From assembly GCA_900696535.1 (NCBI GenBank), contig CAADGM010000019.1, positions 1 through 41,479 on the forward strand: a stretch of 41,479 bases of DNA, written 5' to 3'. Positions 10,558 to 17,536 of this stretch are shown piece by piece. Within the stretch, counting starts at the first letter, position 1, and each line of letters begins with the position of its first letter. Under the pieces are notes generated by a model. The model worked only from the letters and a program-made list of their open reading frames with translations. It was not told where the DNA came from and ran no database searches. Made by a program: the position numbers and the translations under genes. This DNA is from an uncultured Planctomycetota bacterium (GTDB lineage: Bacteria; Planctomycetota; Phycisphaerae; UBA1845; Fen-1342).

Positions 10558-10899
10558 TCAAGCCGGGCTATCCGCCCGGTACCGGATCACGCGCACCTTC
10601 TCCATCGTGATCAGCCCGTCACCCATCATGGCGTCCAGGTGCGGCAATAGCTCGTCGATCTTTTCCGGGCTGTCCACGATCTCGATGATGATGGGCAGGT
10701 CTTCCGACAGCCGCAGAATCTTGACCGTGTGCAGCCGGCTGCGCTTGCCGAAGCCCATCGGTCCGCGCAGCACGGTCGCTCCGGCCAGGTGCAGCTCGCG
10801 GGCCTTGAGCACGATGGCCTCGTAGAGCGGCTGCCCCTGCCACTTGTCGCTCTCGCCGATGAAGATCCGCAGGAGCTGAGCCTCGCCTTCCAGCTTCAT
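10558..10899 (-). CDS. DUF190 family protein
   Basis: 113-residue cytoplasmic protein of the DUF190 family, small alpha/beta proteins with a PII-like ferredoxin fold often encoded next to crcB. Family features are visible: the start LLRIFIGESDKWQGQPLYEAI, a GATVLRGPMGFG turn, the strand LPIIIEIVDSPEKI and the helix LPHLDAMMG. It is the last gene of the four-gene fluoride-riboswitch operon and begins three bases after the crcB stop codon. By family analogy it may bind a nucleotide or CrcB and modulate export, but no function is proven. The length is typical. No odd features. Confidence 0.9.
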   Translation of the reverse strand: MKLEGEAQLLRIFIGESDKWQGQPLYEAIVLKARELHLAGATVLRGPMGFGKRSRLHTVKILRLSEDLPIIIEIVDSPEKIDELLPHLDAMMGDGLITMEKVRVIRYRADSPA

Positions 10900-10902
10900 G
10901 CG

Positions 10903-11316
10903 CTAGACTCCGTACATGCGCTCCGCCAGTCGATAGCCCATCCACACGGCAACCAACCCAAGCGAGACGCTGAGCAGGACGTTCAGGCCGGCCTTGAGCC
11001 ACTGCTCGTCGTTGGCCAGCGAAAACGTCTCCCAGCCCAGCGTCGAGAACGTGGTGAATCCCCCGAGGATTCCGATGGTCAGGCCGACGCGGTACTCCAT
11101 GCGGATGGGGACGCGTTCCGCCAGCACCATGTTGATCGCACCGATGGCAAAGCAGCCGACGACGTTCACGACCAGCGTCCCGATGGGAAACGTGCCCCTC
11201 GTCAGCGCCTGGATCCAGCCCTGCACAAGGTAGCGCAGCAGCGAACCGAATGCGCCGCCCAACGCGACCAGCGTGTACTTGTTCAGCAGCAGTTGCAGCA
11301 CGTACGTTCTGAGCAT
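10903..11316 (-). CDS. crcB: Fluoride channel CrcB (Fluc family)
   Basis: 137-residue inner-membrane protein with four predicted transmembrane helices. It should form a dual-topology dimer that exports fluoride. Diagnostic motifs are present: GGAFGSLLRYL in helix 1, GTLVVNVVGCFAIG in helix 2 with the pore asparagine, and the GGFTTFSTLGWE break in helix 3. The gene lies 15 bases after the universal stress protein stop and three bases before the DUF190 gene, inside an operon headed by a fluoride riboswitch. That independently supports the assignment. The length is slightly above the usual 125-130 residues because of an N-terminal extension (MLRTYVLQLLLNKYT). The upstream Shine-Dalgarno is weak (GCGAG), consistent with translation continuing from the upstream gene. 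Confidence 0.96.
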   Translation of the reverse strand: MLRTYVLQLLLNKYTLVALGGAFGSLLRYLVQGWIQALTRGTFPIGTLVVNVVGCFAIGAINMVLAERVPIRMEYRVGLTIGILGGFTTFSTLGWETFSLANDEQWLKAGLNVLLSVSLGLVAVWMGYRLAERMYGV

Positions 11317-11331
11317 GCAATGGCACTCGCG

Positions 11332-11751
11332 TCAGTGAACAATGAGGACGGCGCACGGCGCGTGATCGACGACGCGGTCGGTCGTGGAACCGACGAGCCA
11401 GTGCTTGACCGGGCTGTGCCCACGCCGCCCGATCACCAGCAGGTCGAACTGCCCCTCCCCGGCGGTCCGCGTCATCAGCTCCGCGGGATGACCGATCTGC
11501 TTTCTGAACGCGCAGGTGACACCGGCCTGCTGCGCCTGCTGCTTGCCCCAGCCGATGGCCTTGCTCAGCGGACCGTTCGCCTCGCGCAGCGCCGCGTCCA
11601 CCTCGCCCTCGAGTTCGGCGGCCTCCGGCGCCCGCACGACGGTCAGCGCCACAACGCTGCCGCCGCTCTCATGCGCCAGGTGCAGCGCCGCCTGGAGCGC
11701 CCGCTTGGAAGACTCCGACCCGTCGAATCCGACCAGGATCTTCTTGAACAT
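11332..11751 (-). CDS. Universal stress protein UspA family
   Basis: 139-residue cytoplasmic single-domain Usp. The first strand KILVGFDGSE carries the family aspartate. The ATP-binding signature G-2x-G-9x-G-S is intact near the C-terminus (GRRGH...LVGSTTD), so it is predicted to be an ATP-binding type. The start ATG is preceded by GGAG with nine bases spacing. It lies inside the 3' end of the antiporter gene, overlapping it by 83 bases in another frame. Its position in a fluoride-riboswitch operon fits published lists of fluoride-regulated genes that include Usp proteins. Its exact role in fluoride resistance is unknown; it might regulate the adjacent antiporter, which is inference. Confidence 0.93.
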   Translation of the reverse strand: MFKKILVGFDGSESSKRALQAALHLAHESGGSVVALTVVRAPEAAELEGEVDAALREANGPLSKAIGWGKQQAQQAGVTCAFRKQIGHPAELMTRTAGEGQFDLLVIGRRGHSPVKHWLVGSTTDRVVDHAPCAVLIVH

Positions 11752-12961
11752 CTCGATGAACTCCGACGGTCGCGGGCTCGGGCATCGCCGGCCCGGGTTC
11801 CGGAGCCTGCACGGCCGCCACGTGGTGGTGCGGCAGGAAGAAGCGATTCGCGATCCACGTTGGCACCACCGCGCTGGCGATCACCGCCCCGACGAGCAGC
11901 GAGTACTGCGCCTGCGAAATGATGTTGTGCGACAGACCGTAGAGCGCTGAAATCGTACCGAATGTCAGCCCGGTGGACATCAGCAGCGTCGTGTACATGG
12001 CGTCCCCCCGGGGGTAGCGAAGCGCCCGGCACGCCGGGTAGATGCCAGCGAACTTCGTGGCCATCTTCGCGGCAAGCAGGACAAGGAACGTCCCGAGCCC
12101 CGCGACCAGTGCGGGCATCTGCACAAGCGAGCCCGCCCGAATGAAGTAGAAGGGTGTCAGCAGGCCGAAGGTCAGCGTGCGCAGCCGCCGCACCAGCGCG
12201 TGGTCGCGCCCCACCGTGCCGGCCAGCACCATGCCGACGAGGTAGGCCGGCAGCACGGCCTCCGACTCGGCCCAGACCGCCAGCCCGCCCAAGATGAACA
12301 GCGCGAACAGCAGGTATTTGGCCTCGAGCTCGCTGGTCCGCCCGCCGTAGCGGCGGAAGAAAGGCCCAGTGAACCGAAGGAGCAGCACCATCGCAACGAC
12401 CAGCCCGCCGACCAGGGCCGCGCTGCGCCAGGTGAACGGTGCGAACAGCAGCCCAAGCGCCACCACCGTCCCCAGGTCGGTGATGAAGCAGGCGGCCAGA
12501 ATGACCTTGCCGAACTGCGTGTGATTCAGCCCCAGCTCGAGCATGACGGCGTAGACGACCGCGACGGACGTGGTGGACATGGCGACGCCCGCGAGCCAGG
12601 CCGCCTGCGTGTCCCAGCCAAGCAGGTACTTCGCCGCGGCCGTCGCCCCCAGGAACGGCGCCGCGAAGGAGACCAGTCCGATGGTCGTCGCTTCGCGCCA
12701 CCGCTTGCGGAACGCCTTGGGATCGAGCTCAGCGCCCGCGAGGAACGTGAGGACGATGGCCCCCAGGCCGGCGAGGAACTTGACCCAGCTTGCGTCCGCG
12801 TCGAGCGCCGCAGACCCCACCGCGACGCCGATCATGAGCTGCGCGACCGTGCCGACGACAATCTCAGTGAGCGCGACCGAGATGCGTAGCCAGATGGAGG
12901 CCAGCGTCGCCACCAGCGCCAACCCCAGCCAGAGTGCCGCCTGGAACCAAATGTCGTGCAT
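11669..12961 (-). CDS. CPA2-family cation:proton antiporter (KefB/Na_H_exchanger type)
   Basis: 430-residue integral membrane protein with about 12 hydrophobic segments typical of monovalent cation:proton antiporter-2 proteins. It has the FLAGAELDP loop after transmembrane helix 3, an AMSTTSVAVVYAVM helix and a TDLGTVVALGL helix in the ion-binding region. No RCK domain follows; the last 27 or so residues (PEPATVGVHRDV onward) overlap the start of the Usp gene and resemble a translated shadow rather than a conserved tail. ATG 12961 is preferred because AGAGG lies nine bases upstream; a GTG or other start twelve codons earlier would fall in the riboswitch terminator region. First gene of the fluoride operon, 35 bases after the terminator. 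It may couple ion or proton balance to fluoride expulsion. Confidence 0.9.
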   Translation of the reverse strand: MHDIWFQAALWLGLALVATLASIWLRISVALTEIVVGTVAQLMIGVAVGSAALDADASWVKFLAGLGAIVLTFLAGAELDPKAFRKRWREATTIGLVSFAAPFLGATAAAKYLLGWDTQAAWLAGVAMSTTSVAVVYAVMLELGLNHTQFGKVILAACFITDLGTVVALGLLFAPFTWRSAALVGGLVVAMVLLLRFTGPFFRRYGGRTSELEAKYLLFALFILGGLAVWAESEAVLPAYLVGMVLAGTVGRDHALVRRLRTLTFGLLTPFYFIRAGSLVQMPALVAGLGTFLVLLAAKMATKFAGIYPACRALRYPRGDAMYTTLLMSTGLTFGTISALYGLSHNIISQAQYSLLVGAVIASAVVPTWIANRFFLPHHHVAAVQAPEPGPAMPEPATVGVHRDVQEDPGRIRRVGVFQAGAPGGAAPGA

Positions 12962-12995
12962 CTGCGTCAGCCTCTGCCGCGAAGCGGCCCGGCAC

Positions 12996-13030
12996 AAAAA
13001 AAGCCCCGCCAGGGGTCACCTGGTGGGGCT
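12996..13030 (-). terminator. Intrinsic terminator of the fluoride riboswitch
   Basis: On the minus strand a 12-bp stem (AGCCCCACCAGG, loop TGACC, CCTGGCGGGGCT, one G-T wobble) is followed by seven T residues (A7 at 12996-13002 on the given strand). It sits between the aptamer and the antiporter start and therefore stops transcription ahead of the operon rather than after a gene. Confidence 0.85.
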
Positions 13031-13090
13031 CAGCATGCTCCGTTCGCGCTGCCGCGACCTGCGAGCCCTACCAAGAGGACGTCCTGGTAG
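13022..13090 (-). promoter_or_regulatory. Riboswitch expression platform (anti-terminator and competing hairpin)
   Basis: Read on the minus strand. The aptamer's 3' CTACC (13086-13090) can pair with the later GGTAG (13068-13072) to form a hairpin around GGACGTCC. The overlapping segment GGTAGGGCTC (13063-13072) can instead pair at nine of ten positions with GAGCCCCACC (13022-13031), the 5' strand of the terminator. These pairings are mutually exclusive, so a folded aptamer would free the anti-terminator and turn the operon on. The pairings are seen; the mechanism is inferred. Confidence 0.65.
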
Positions 13091-13142
13091 GAGTCATCAG
13101 GCCTGGCCGTGCAGGACCGCTTGATGGCGGACTCCATCGCCG
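13087..13142 (-). promoter_or_regulatory. Fluoride riboswitch aptamer (crcB motif)
   Basis: The minus strand reads GGCGATGGAGTCCGCC at the 5' end and CTGATGACTCCTAC at the 3' end. These match the crcB-motif aptamer: a pseudoknot between GGCG and CGCC, a stem between GGAGTC and GACTCC, and the conserved GATG, TGATG and CTAC bases. A variable GC-rich hairpin (GCGGTCCTGC...GGCC) lies between. It precedes an operon containing crcB, the cognate fluoride exporter, which makes the assignment secure. Fluoride binding should favour operon expression. The aptamer begins within a base or two of the predicted transcription start. Confidence 0.93.
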
Positions 13143-13147
13143 ACATC

Positions 13148-13176
13148 AATGTAGCGTGCCACGAAGCGCGCGCCAA
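13148..13176 (-). promoter_or_regulatory. Promoter of the fluoride operon
   Basis: On the minus strand TTGGCG (13171-13176) and TACATT (13148-13153) are separated by exactly 17 bases. A start six to seven bases downstream would fall at 13141-13142, precisely where the fluoride aptamer begins. This agreement supports the call. Confidence 0.65.
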
Positions 13177-13323
13177 GGCTTCGGCCGTCGCAGGCTCGGT
13201 CCGGTCGTCCGCGCCTAGTCAATCGCACACATCGGACCTTCGCACGCGCGGCAGACTTCCTCTCGGCGGTAAGCGGGGCTACGATGGACTGTTGCGAGCA
13301 TCACCGCAGGAGGAACCAGCGCC

Positions 13324-14847
13324 ATGATCTGCACGGACGACGCCCCTGCGCATGCGGCGCCCGGCCAGGCCGCCTCCTGCGGGTCGGCCCCGCCCCGGAT
13401 CGTCATGGTCTCAAACCGGCTCCCGGTCGTGCTCGAACGCTCGAACGGCGGATTCGAGGTCCGCCCGGGCTCGGGCGGCCTGGTGACCGCGCTGGCGCCC
13501 GTGCTCCGACGCTGGGGCGGCGTCTGGGTCGGGTGGACCGGAGTGGTGACGGAGGACGGCGTCGATACCTCCGGGCTCGTCACTGACTTCAGCCAGACCG
13601 CCGGCTATGAGCTCCGTGAGGTCCAGCTCAGCACCCAGGACCGCGACCTCTTCTACCAGGGCTACTCGAACGAGATCGTCTGGCCGCTCTTCCACGATCT
13701 CCAGTCGCGGTGCAACTTCGTGCCCGAGTACTGGACGGCGTATCTGCACGTCAAGCAGTCGTTCGCCGGCGCCGTCGAGGCCGTCGTTCGGCCCGGCGAC
13801 TTCGTCTTCATTCAGGATTACCACCTCATGGGGCTCGGCCGGCGCCTCCGCGACGGCGGGCTCGAGAATCGCCTGGCTTTCTTCCTCCACATTCCCTTCC
13901 CGCCACCGGACATCTTCTGCAAGCTCCCCTGGCGCGACGACGTGCTCTCTGGCCTGCTGGCGTATGACGTCATCGGCTTCCAGACCCCGCGCGACCTCGA
14001 GAACTTCATGGACTGCGTCCGGAAGCTCATTCCGCGGGCGCGGCGGCACCGGCGTCGCGGCGTGTTCGTCGTCGAGCACGCGGGCCACACCGCGCAGGTC
14101 GGCGCGTTTCCCATCGGCATCGACTACGACGAGTTCGCCGTCCCTGCGCGCGACGCGGAAGTCACGGCGCGGGTCAAGGAGCTACGCCGCGAGATGGGCA
14201 CGCCGCAGGTCCTGCTGGGCGTGGATCGGCTCGACTACACGAAGGGGATCACGTACAGGCTGCGCGCGCTCGAGCTGGCCCTGAAGCGCTATCCGGAGAT
14301 TCATCGCCAGGTGACGCTCTTCCAGGTCGTCATTCCCAGCCGCCAGGGTGTACCGGAGTACCAGGAGCTCCAGGGGCAGATCGAGCGGCAGGTCGCCCAG
14401 ATCAACGGGGCCTTCACGCAACCGGGCTGGGTCCCCATTCACTATGTCTTCCGCAGCGTGGAGCGCCGCGAGCTGCTGGCGATGTACCGGACTGCCGACG
14501 TTGCCCTGGTGACGCCGCTCAAGGACGGCATGAATCTCGTGGCCAAGGAGTACTGCGCCTGCCAGGTCGAGGGCGACGGCGTGCTCATCCTCAGCGAGTT
14601 CGCCGGCGCCGCCTACCAGCTCGGCAAGCACGCCGTGCTCGTCAACCCGTACGACCTCGACGGCGCCGCCGAAGCCGTTTACCGCGCAACCCAACTCACG
14701 CGGGCCGAGCGGAGGCCCGCCATGCGCGCCATGCAGCGGATCATCCGCCGCGAGGACATCTACTGGTGGGTGCAGCGGTTCTTCGCGGCGTGCGGCGTCG
14801 ACGTTGCGATGACCACGCGCGCCGCGCGGGAGCAGGCCGCCTCATGA
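13324..14847 (+). CDS. otsA: Alpha,alpha-trehalose-6-phosphate synthase (GT20)
   Basis: Transfers glucose from UDP-glucose to glucose-6-phosphate to make trehalose-6-phosphate, in the cytoplasm (EC 2.4.1.15). GT20 signatures are visible: the N-loop SNRLPVVLE...GSGGLVTAL, the QDYHLM strand, [16 protein letters not shown], the phosphate-binding arginine and lysine in VDRLDYTKG (R302, K307), and the UDP-ribose block [16 protein letters not shown] with the downstream LSEFAGAA motif. 507 residues, slightly longer than E. coli OtsA because of an N-terminal tail. ATG 13324 has AGGAGG ten bases upstream. It overlaps the next gene by four bases (ATGA), so synthase and phosphatase are translationally coupled. 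It is divergent from the fluoride operon. Confidence 0.96.
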   Translation: MICTDDAPAHAAPGQAASCGSAPPRIVMVSNRLPVVLERSNGGFEVRPGSGGLVTALAPVLRRWGGVWVGWTGVVTEDGVDTSGLVTDFSQTAGYELREVQLSTQDRDLFYQGYSNEIVWPLFHDLQSRCNFVPEYWTAYLHVKQSFAGAVEAVVRPGDFVFIQDYHLMGLGRRLRDGGLENRLAFFLHIPFPPPDIFCKLPWRDDVLSGLLAYDVIGFQTPRDLENFMDCVRKLIPRARRHRRRGVFVVEHAGHTAQVGAFPIGIDYDEFAVPARDAEVTARVKELRREMGTPQVLLGVDRLDYTKGITYRLRALELALKRYPEIHRQVTLFQVVIPSRQGVPEYQELQGQIERQVAQINGAFTQPGWVPIHYVFRSVERRELLAMYRTADVALVTPLKDGMNLVAKEYCACQVEGDGVLILSEFAGAAYQLGKHAVLVNPYDLDGAAEAVYRATQLTRAERRPAMRAMQRIIRREDIYWWVQRFFAACGVDVAMTTRAAREQAAS

Positions 14848-17435
14848 GCACGGATGCGCGTTCCAGCCAAGGCGCCGCGCCGGGTGCGCCACCCGGCGCG
14901 GAGCTCAACGCGCAGCTCGACGCGCTGGCCGCATCGCCCGTGCTCCTGGTGGCCAGTGACTTCGACGGCACGCTAGCGCCGATCGTCGCCGACCCGGCCC
15001 GGGCCGAGGCCGAGCGCGAGGCCCTCGTCGCCCTGCGCAACCTCTCGCGGATGCCGCAGACCCACGTCGCGATCGTGTCCGGGCGCGCCTTGGCCGACCT
15101 GGCCGCGCGGGCGCCGGACAGCGACGAAATCCATCTGGTCGGCAGCCACGGAAGCGAGTTCGAGCCGGGCTTCACCACCGCCCTGTCGGCGTCGGCGGCC
15201 TCGCTGCTCGACCGCCTGAAGGCGTGGCTGCGGCCGCTCGCGCCGGCCGGTAGCGGGTTCATCCTCGAGGAGAAGCCCGCGTCGGTCGCGTTCCACTACC
15301 GCAGCGCGGACGCACCCGCGGCCGCGGCCGCCGTCGATCGCGTGCTGGCCGGTCCCGCGCAGTGGGAAGGCGTACACGTTCGCCATGGCAAGATGGTGAT
15401 CGAGCTCAGCGTCGTGGCCACGGATAAGGGACAGGCGCTGCAGCGCCTGCGCCAGCGACTCGGCGCGACGGCGGTGCTCTTCCTCGGCGACGATGTCACG
15501 GACGAGGATGCCTTTCGCCAGCTCTCGGGCCCGGACGTCGGCGTCAAGGTCGGCCCGGGGGCCAGCGCGGCTCGCTGGCAGGTGGACGGCCCGCTCGACG
15601 TGGCTCGCCTGCTGGCCCGCGTAGCCGAGCAGCGCGCCGCGTGGCTCATGGGCGCGGCCGCAGTGCCGATCGAGGATCACGCGCTGCTGTCCGATCAGCG
15701 CACCATCGCGCTGGTCAGTCCGCAGGCCCGCGTCGTGTGGATGTGCGTGCCGCGCATCGACTCCGGGGCGGTCTTCGCCGAGCTGCTCGGCGGCCCGACC
15801 GCCGGCTTCTTCGCCGTCGAGCCCGTGCCCAGCGCCGGACGCGCTTCCCAGTCTTACGTCGGCGACGCGTTCGTCCTGCGCACCGCGTGGCCGAACCTCG
15901 TGGTCACCGACTACCTCGACTGCGCCGGTGGCCGCGCGTTCCAGCGCGCCGGCCGCACGGACCTCGTGCGCGTGCTGGAGGGCCACGGCCGCGTCCGCGT
16001 CACGTTCTCACCGCGCCTCGACTTCGGCCGCATGGAGACGGGCCTGGCCGCGAGCGAGCACGGCGTCGAGCTGGTCGGCGCGCTGGACCCGTGCGCGCTC
16101 TACGCCCCGAACCTGCCGTGGCAGGTCCGCGACGACGGACGACACCAGACCGCCGTCGCGGAGTTCGAGCTGGGATCCACTCCCGTCGTTCTCGAGCTGC
16201 GCTGGGGCACGGCGAACCTGCTGCCGACAGGCATGCCGGAACTGGAGCGTCGCCGGCGCGTGGAGCAGTTCTGGTCCGGGTGGGCTCGCACGCTGTCGCT
16301 GCCGCGCGTGGCCACTGACCTGGTGCGCCGCAGCGCACTCGTTCTAAAGGCGCTGTGCTACGGCCCTTCCGGCGCCATCGTCGCCGCGGCAACGACCAGC
16401 CTTCCCGAGCATGCCGGCGGCGTGAGGAACTGGGATTATCGCTTCTGCTGGCCGCGGGACGCGGCCCTGAGCGCCAGCGCGCTCGTCCGGCTGGGTGCGA
16501 CGGGCCCGGCCCTCAAGTACCTCGACTGGGTGCTGGGCATCGTGGAGAACTGCGAGCCCGGCAGCATGATCAGCCCGGTGTACACGGTGACCGGCGGCCA
16601 CCTGGGCTCGGAGGGCGAGATTGCCGAATTGGCCGGCTATCGCGGCAGCCGCCCGGTGCGCGTCGGCAACGCCGCAGCCCAGCAGGTCCAGCTCGACGTG
16701 TTCGGTCCGATCGCCGAGCTGCTCGCGCTGCTGGCCGAGCGCGGCGCCGCGCTCTCTTCTGAGCACTGGCGACTGGTCGAGCGCATGGTCGCCGCGGTTG
16801 AGCGCCGCTGGATGCTCCCCGATCACGGCATCTGGGAAGTGCGCCGACCCCGCCAGCACCATGTGCACTCCAAGGTGATGTGCTGGCAGACGGTCGACCG
16901 TTCGCTGCGCGTGGCGGAGTACCTTGGCCAGCGCCGCCCCGCGTGGACGGAGCTGGCCGGGCAGATCGCCGCTGACATCCTCGCCCGCGGCTGGAATCGC
17001 GAGGTCGGCGCGTTCTGTGCCACGTACGACGACCAGGAAGCGGACGCGGCGGCGCTGTGCGTCGGGCTGAGCGGCCTCCTGCCGCCGACCGACGAGCGCG
17101 TCACCGCCACGATTGACTTCGTGCAGCGCGGACTTCAGGCCGGCCCGACGCTGTACCGCTATCGATACGACGACGGGCTGCCGGGCATCGAGGGCGGCTT
17201 CCTGCTCTGCTCGGCGTGGCTGATCGAGGCGTGCGCCGCGGCCGGACGTGTCGAGCAGGCTCGGCGGCTCCTCGACGACTACGTCGCCCTCGCCGGGCCC
17301 ACCGGCCTCTTCGCCGAGGAGTACGACCCCGCCGCTCGAATCGCACTGGGAAACTTCCCCCAAGCTTACTCGCACCTCGGCCTCATCAACGCCGCCCTGG
17401 CGCTCGAAGCTGCCGGGGCACGCGGCGGCGCGTAG
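14844..17435 (+). CDS. otsB: Trehalose-6-phosphate phosphatase fused to a GH15 glycoside hydrolase
   Basis: 863-residue two-enzyme protein. Residues about 30-262 are a HAD-superfamily OtsB: nucleophile motif ASDFDGTLAPI with D39 and D41, VAFHYR, and the acidic motif FLGDDVTDEDAF near D216-D217. This makes trehalose from trehalose-6-phosphate. Residues about 275-863 are a GH15 (alpha/alpha)6 hydrolase: the N-terminal IEDHALLSDQRT, the NWDYRFCWPRDA motif, the catalytic acid region GIWEVR (E665) and the second acidic motif AEEYDP (E825 or E826) before GNFPQAYSH. Family members are trehalases or glucoamylases. ATG 14844 overlaps the otsA stop (ATGA); the in-frame extension upstream is inside otsA. 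No signal peptide. If the GH15 half is a trehalase, one polypeptide can finish and degrade trehalose. Both active sites look intact. Confidence 0.93.
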   Translation: MSTDARSSQGAAPGAPPGAELNAQLDALAASPVLLVASDFDGTLAPIVADPARAEAEREALVALRNLSRMPQTHVAIVSGRALADLAARAPDSDEIHLVGSHGSEFEPGFTTALSASAASLLDRLKAWLRPLAPAGSGFILEEKPASVAFHYRSADAPAAAAAVDRVLAGPAQWEGVHVRHGKMVIELSVVATDKGQALQRLRQRLGATAVLFLGDDVTDEDAFRQLSGPDVGVKVGPGASAARWQVDGPLDVARLLARVAEQRAAWLMGAAAVPIEDHALLSDQRTIALVSPQARVVWMCVPRIDSGAVFAELLGGPTAGFFAVEPVPSAGRASQSYVGDAFVLRTAWPNLVVTDYLDCAGGRAFQRAGRTDLVRVLEGHGRVRVTFSPRLDFGRMETGLAASEHGVELVGALDPCALYAPNLPWQVRDDGRHQTAVAEFELGSTPVVLELRWGTANLLPTGMPELERRRRVEQFWSGWARTLSLPRVATDLVRRSALVLKALCYGPSGAIVAAATTSLPEHAGGVRNWDYRFCWPRDAALSASALVRLGATGPALKYLDWVLGIVENCEPGSMISPVYTVTGGHLGSEGEIAELAGYRGSRPVRVGNAAAQQVQLDVFGPIAELLALLAERGAALSSEHWRLVERMVAAVERRWMLPDHGIWEVRRPRQHHVHSKVMCWQTVDRSLRVAEYLGQRRPAWTELAGQIAADILARGWNREVGAFCATYDDQEADAAALCVGLSGLLPPTDERVTATIDFVQRGLQAGPTLYRYRYDDGLPGIEGGFLLCSAWLIEACAAAGRVEQARRLLDDYVALAGPTGLFAEEYDPAARIALGNFPQAYSHLGLINAALALEAAGARGGA

Positions 17436-17465
17436 CGGCGTCGCCCGCACCTGCAGCGTGCGCGG

Positions 17466-17487
17466 CGGCCGCAGCGCGTTGCGGCCG
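17466..17487 (+). terminator. Terminator-like hairpin after the trehalose operon
   Basis: CGGCCGCA, loop GCGCGT, TGCGGCCG forms a perfect eight-base-pair stem 30 bases after the fusion gene stop. Only TTC follows, so it is a weak candidate for intrinsic termination ahead of the antiporter gene. Confidence 0.4.
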
Positions 17488-17536
17488 TTCGCGCACCCCT
17501 TGAGAATGGGTTAACGCACAGAGGAACGCGGCCGGA

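Noticed and set aside
10729-11922. 397-codon plus-strand frame across crcB, usp and the antiporter end
   Set aside because: Shadow of three recognised minus-strand genes; composition (Q, R, H, D rich) without any motif.
12996-13030. Hairpin with T-tract first read as a terminator for a gene upstream on the minus strand
   Set aside because: No minus-strand gene ends there; the crcB-motif aptamer just upstream shows it is the riboswitch terminator.
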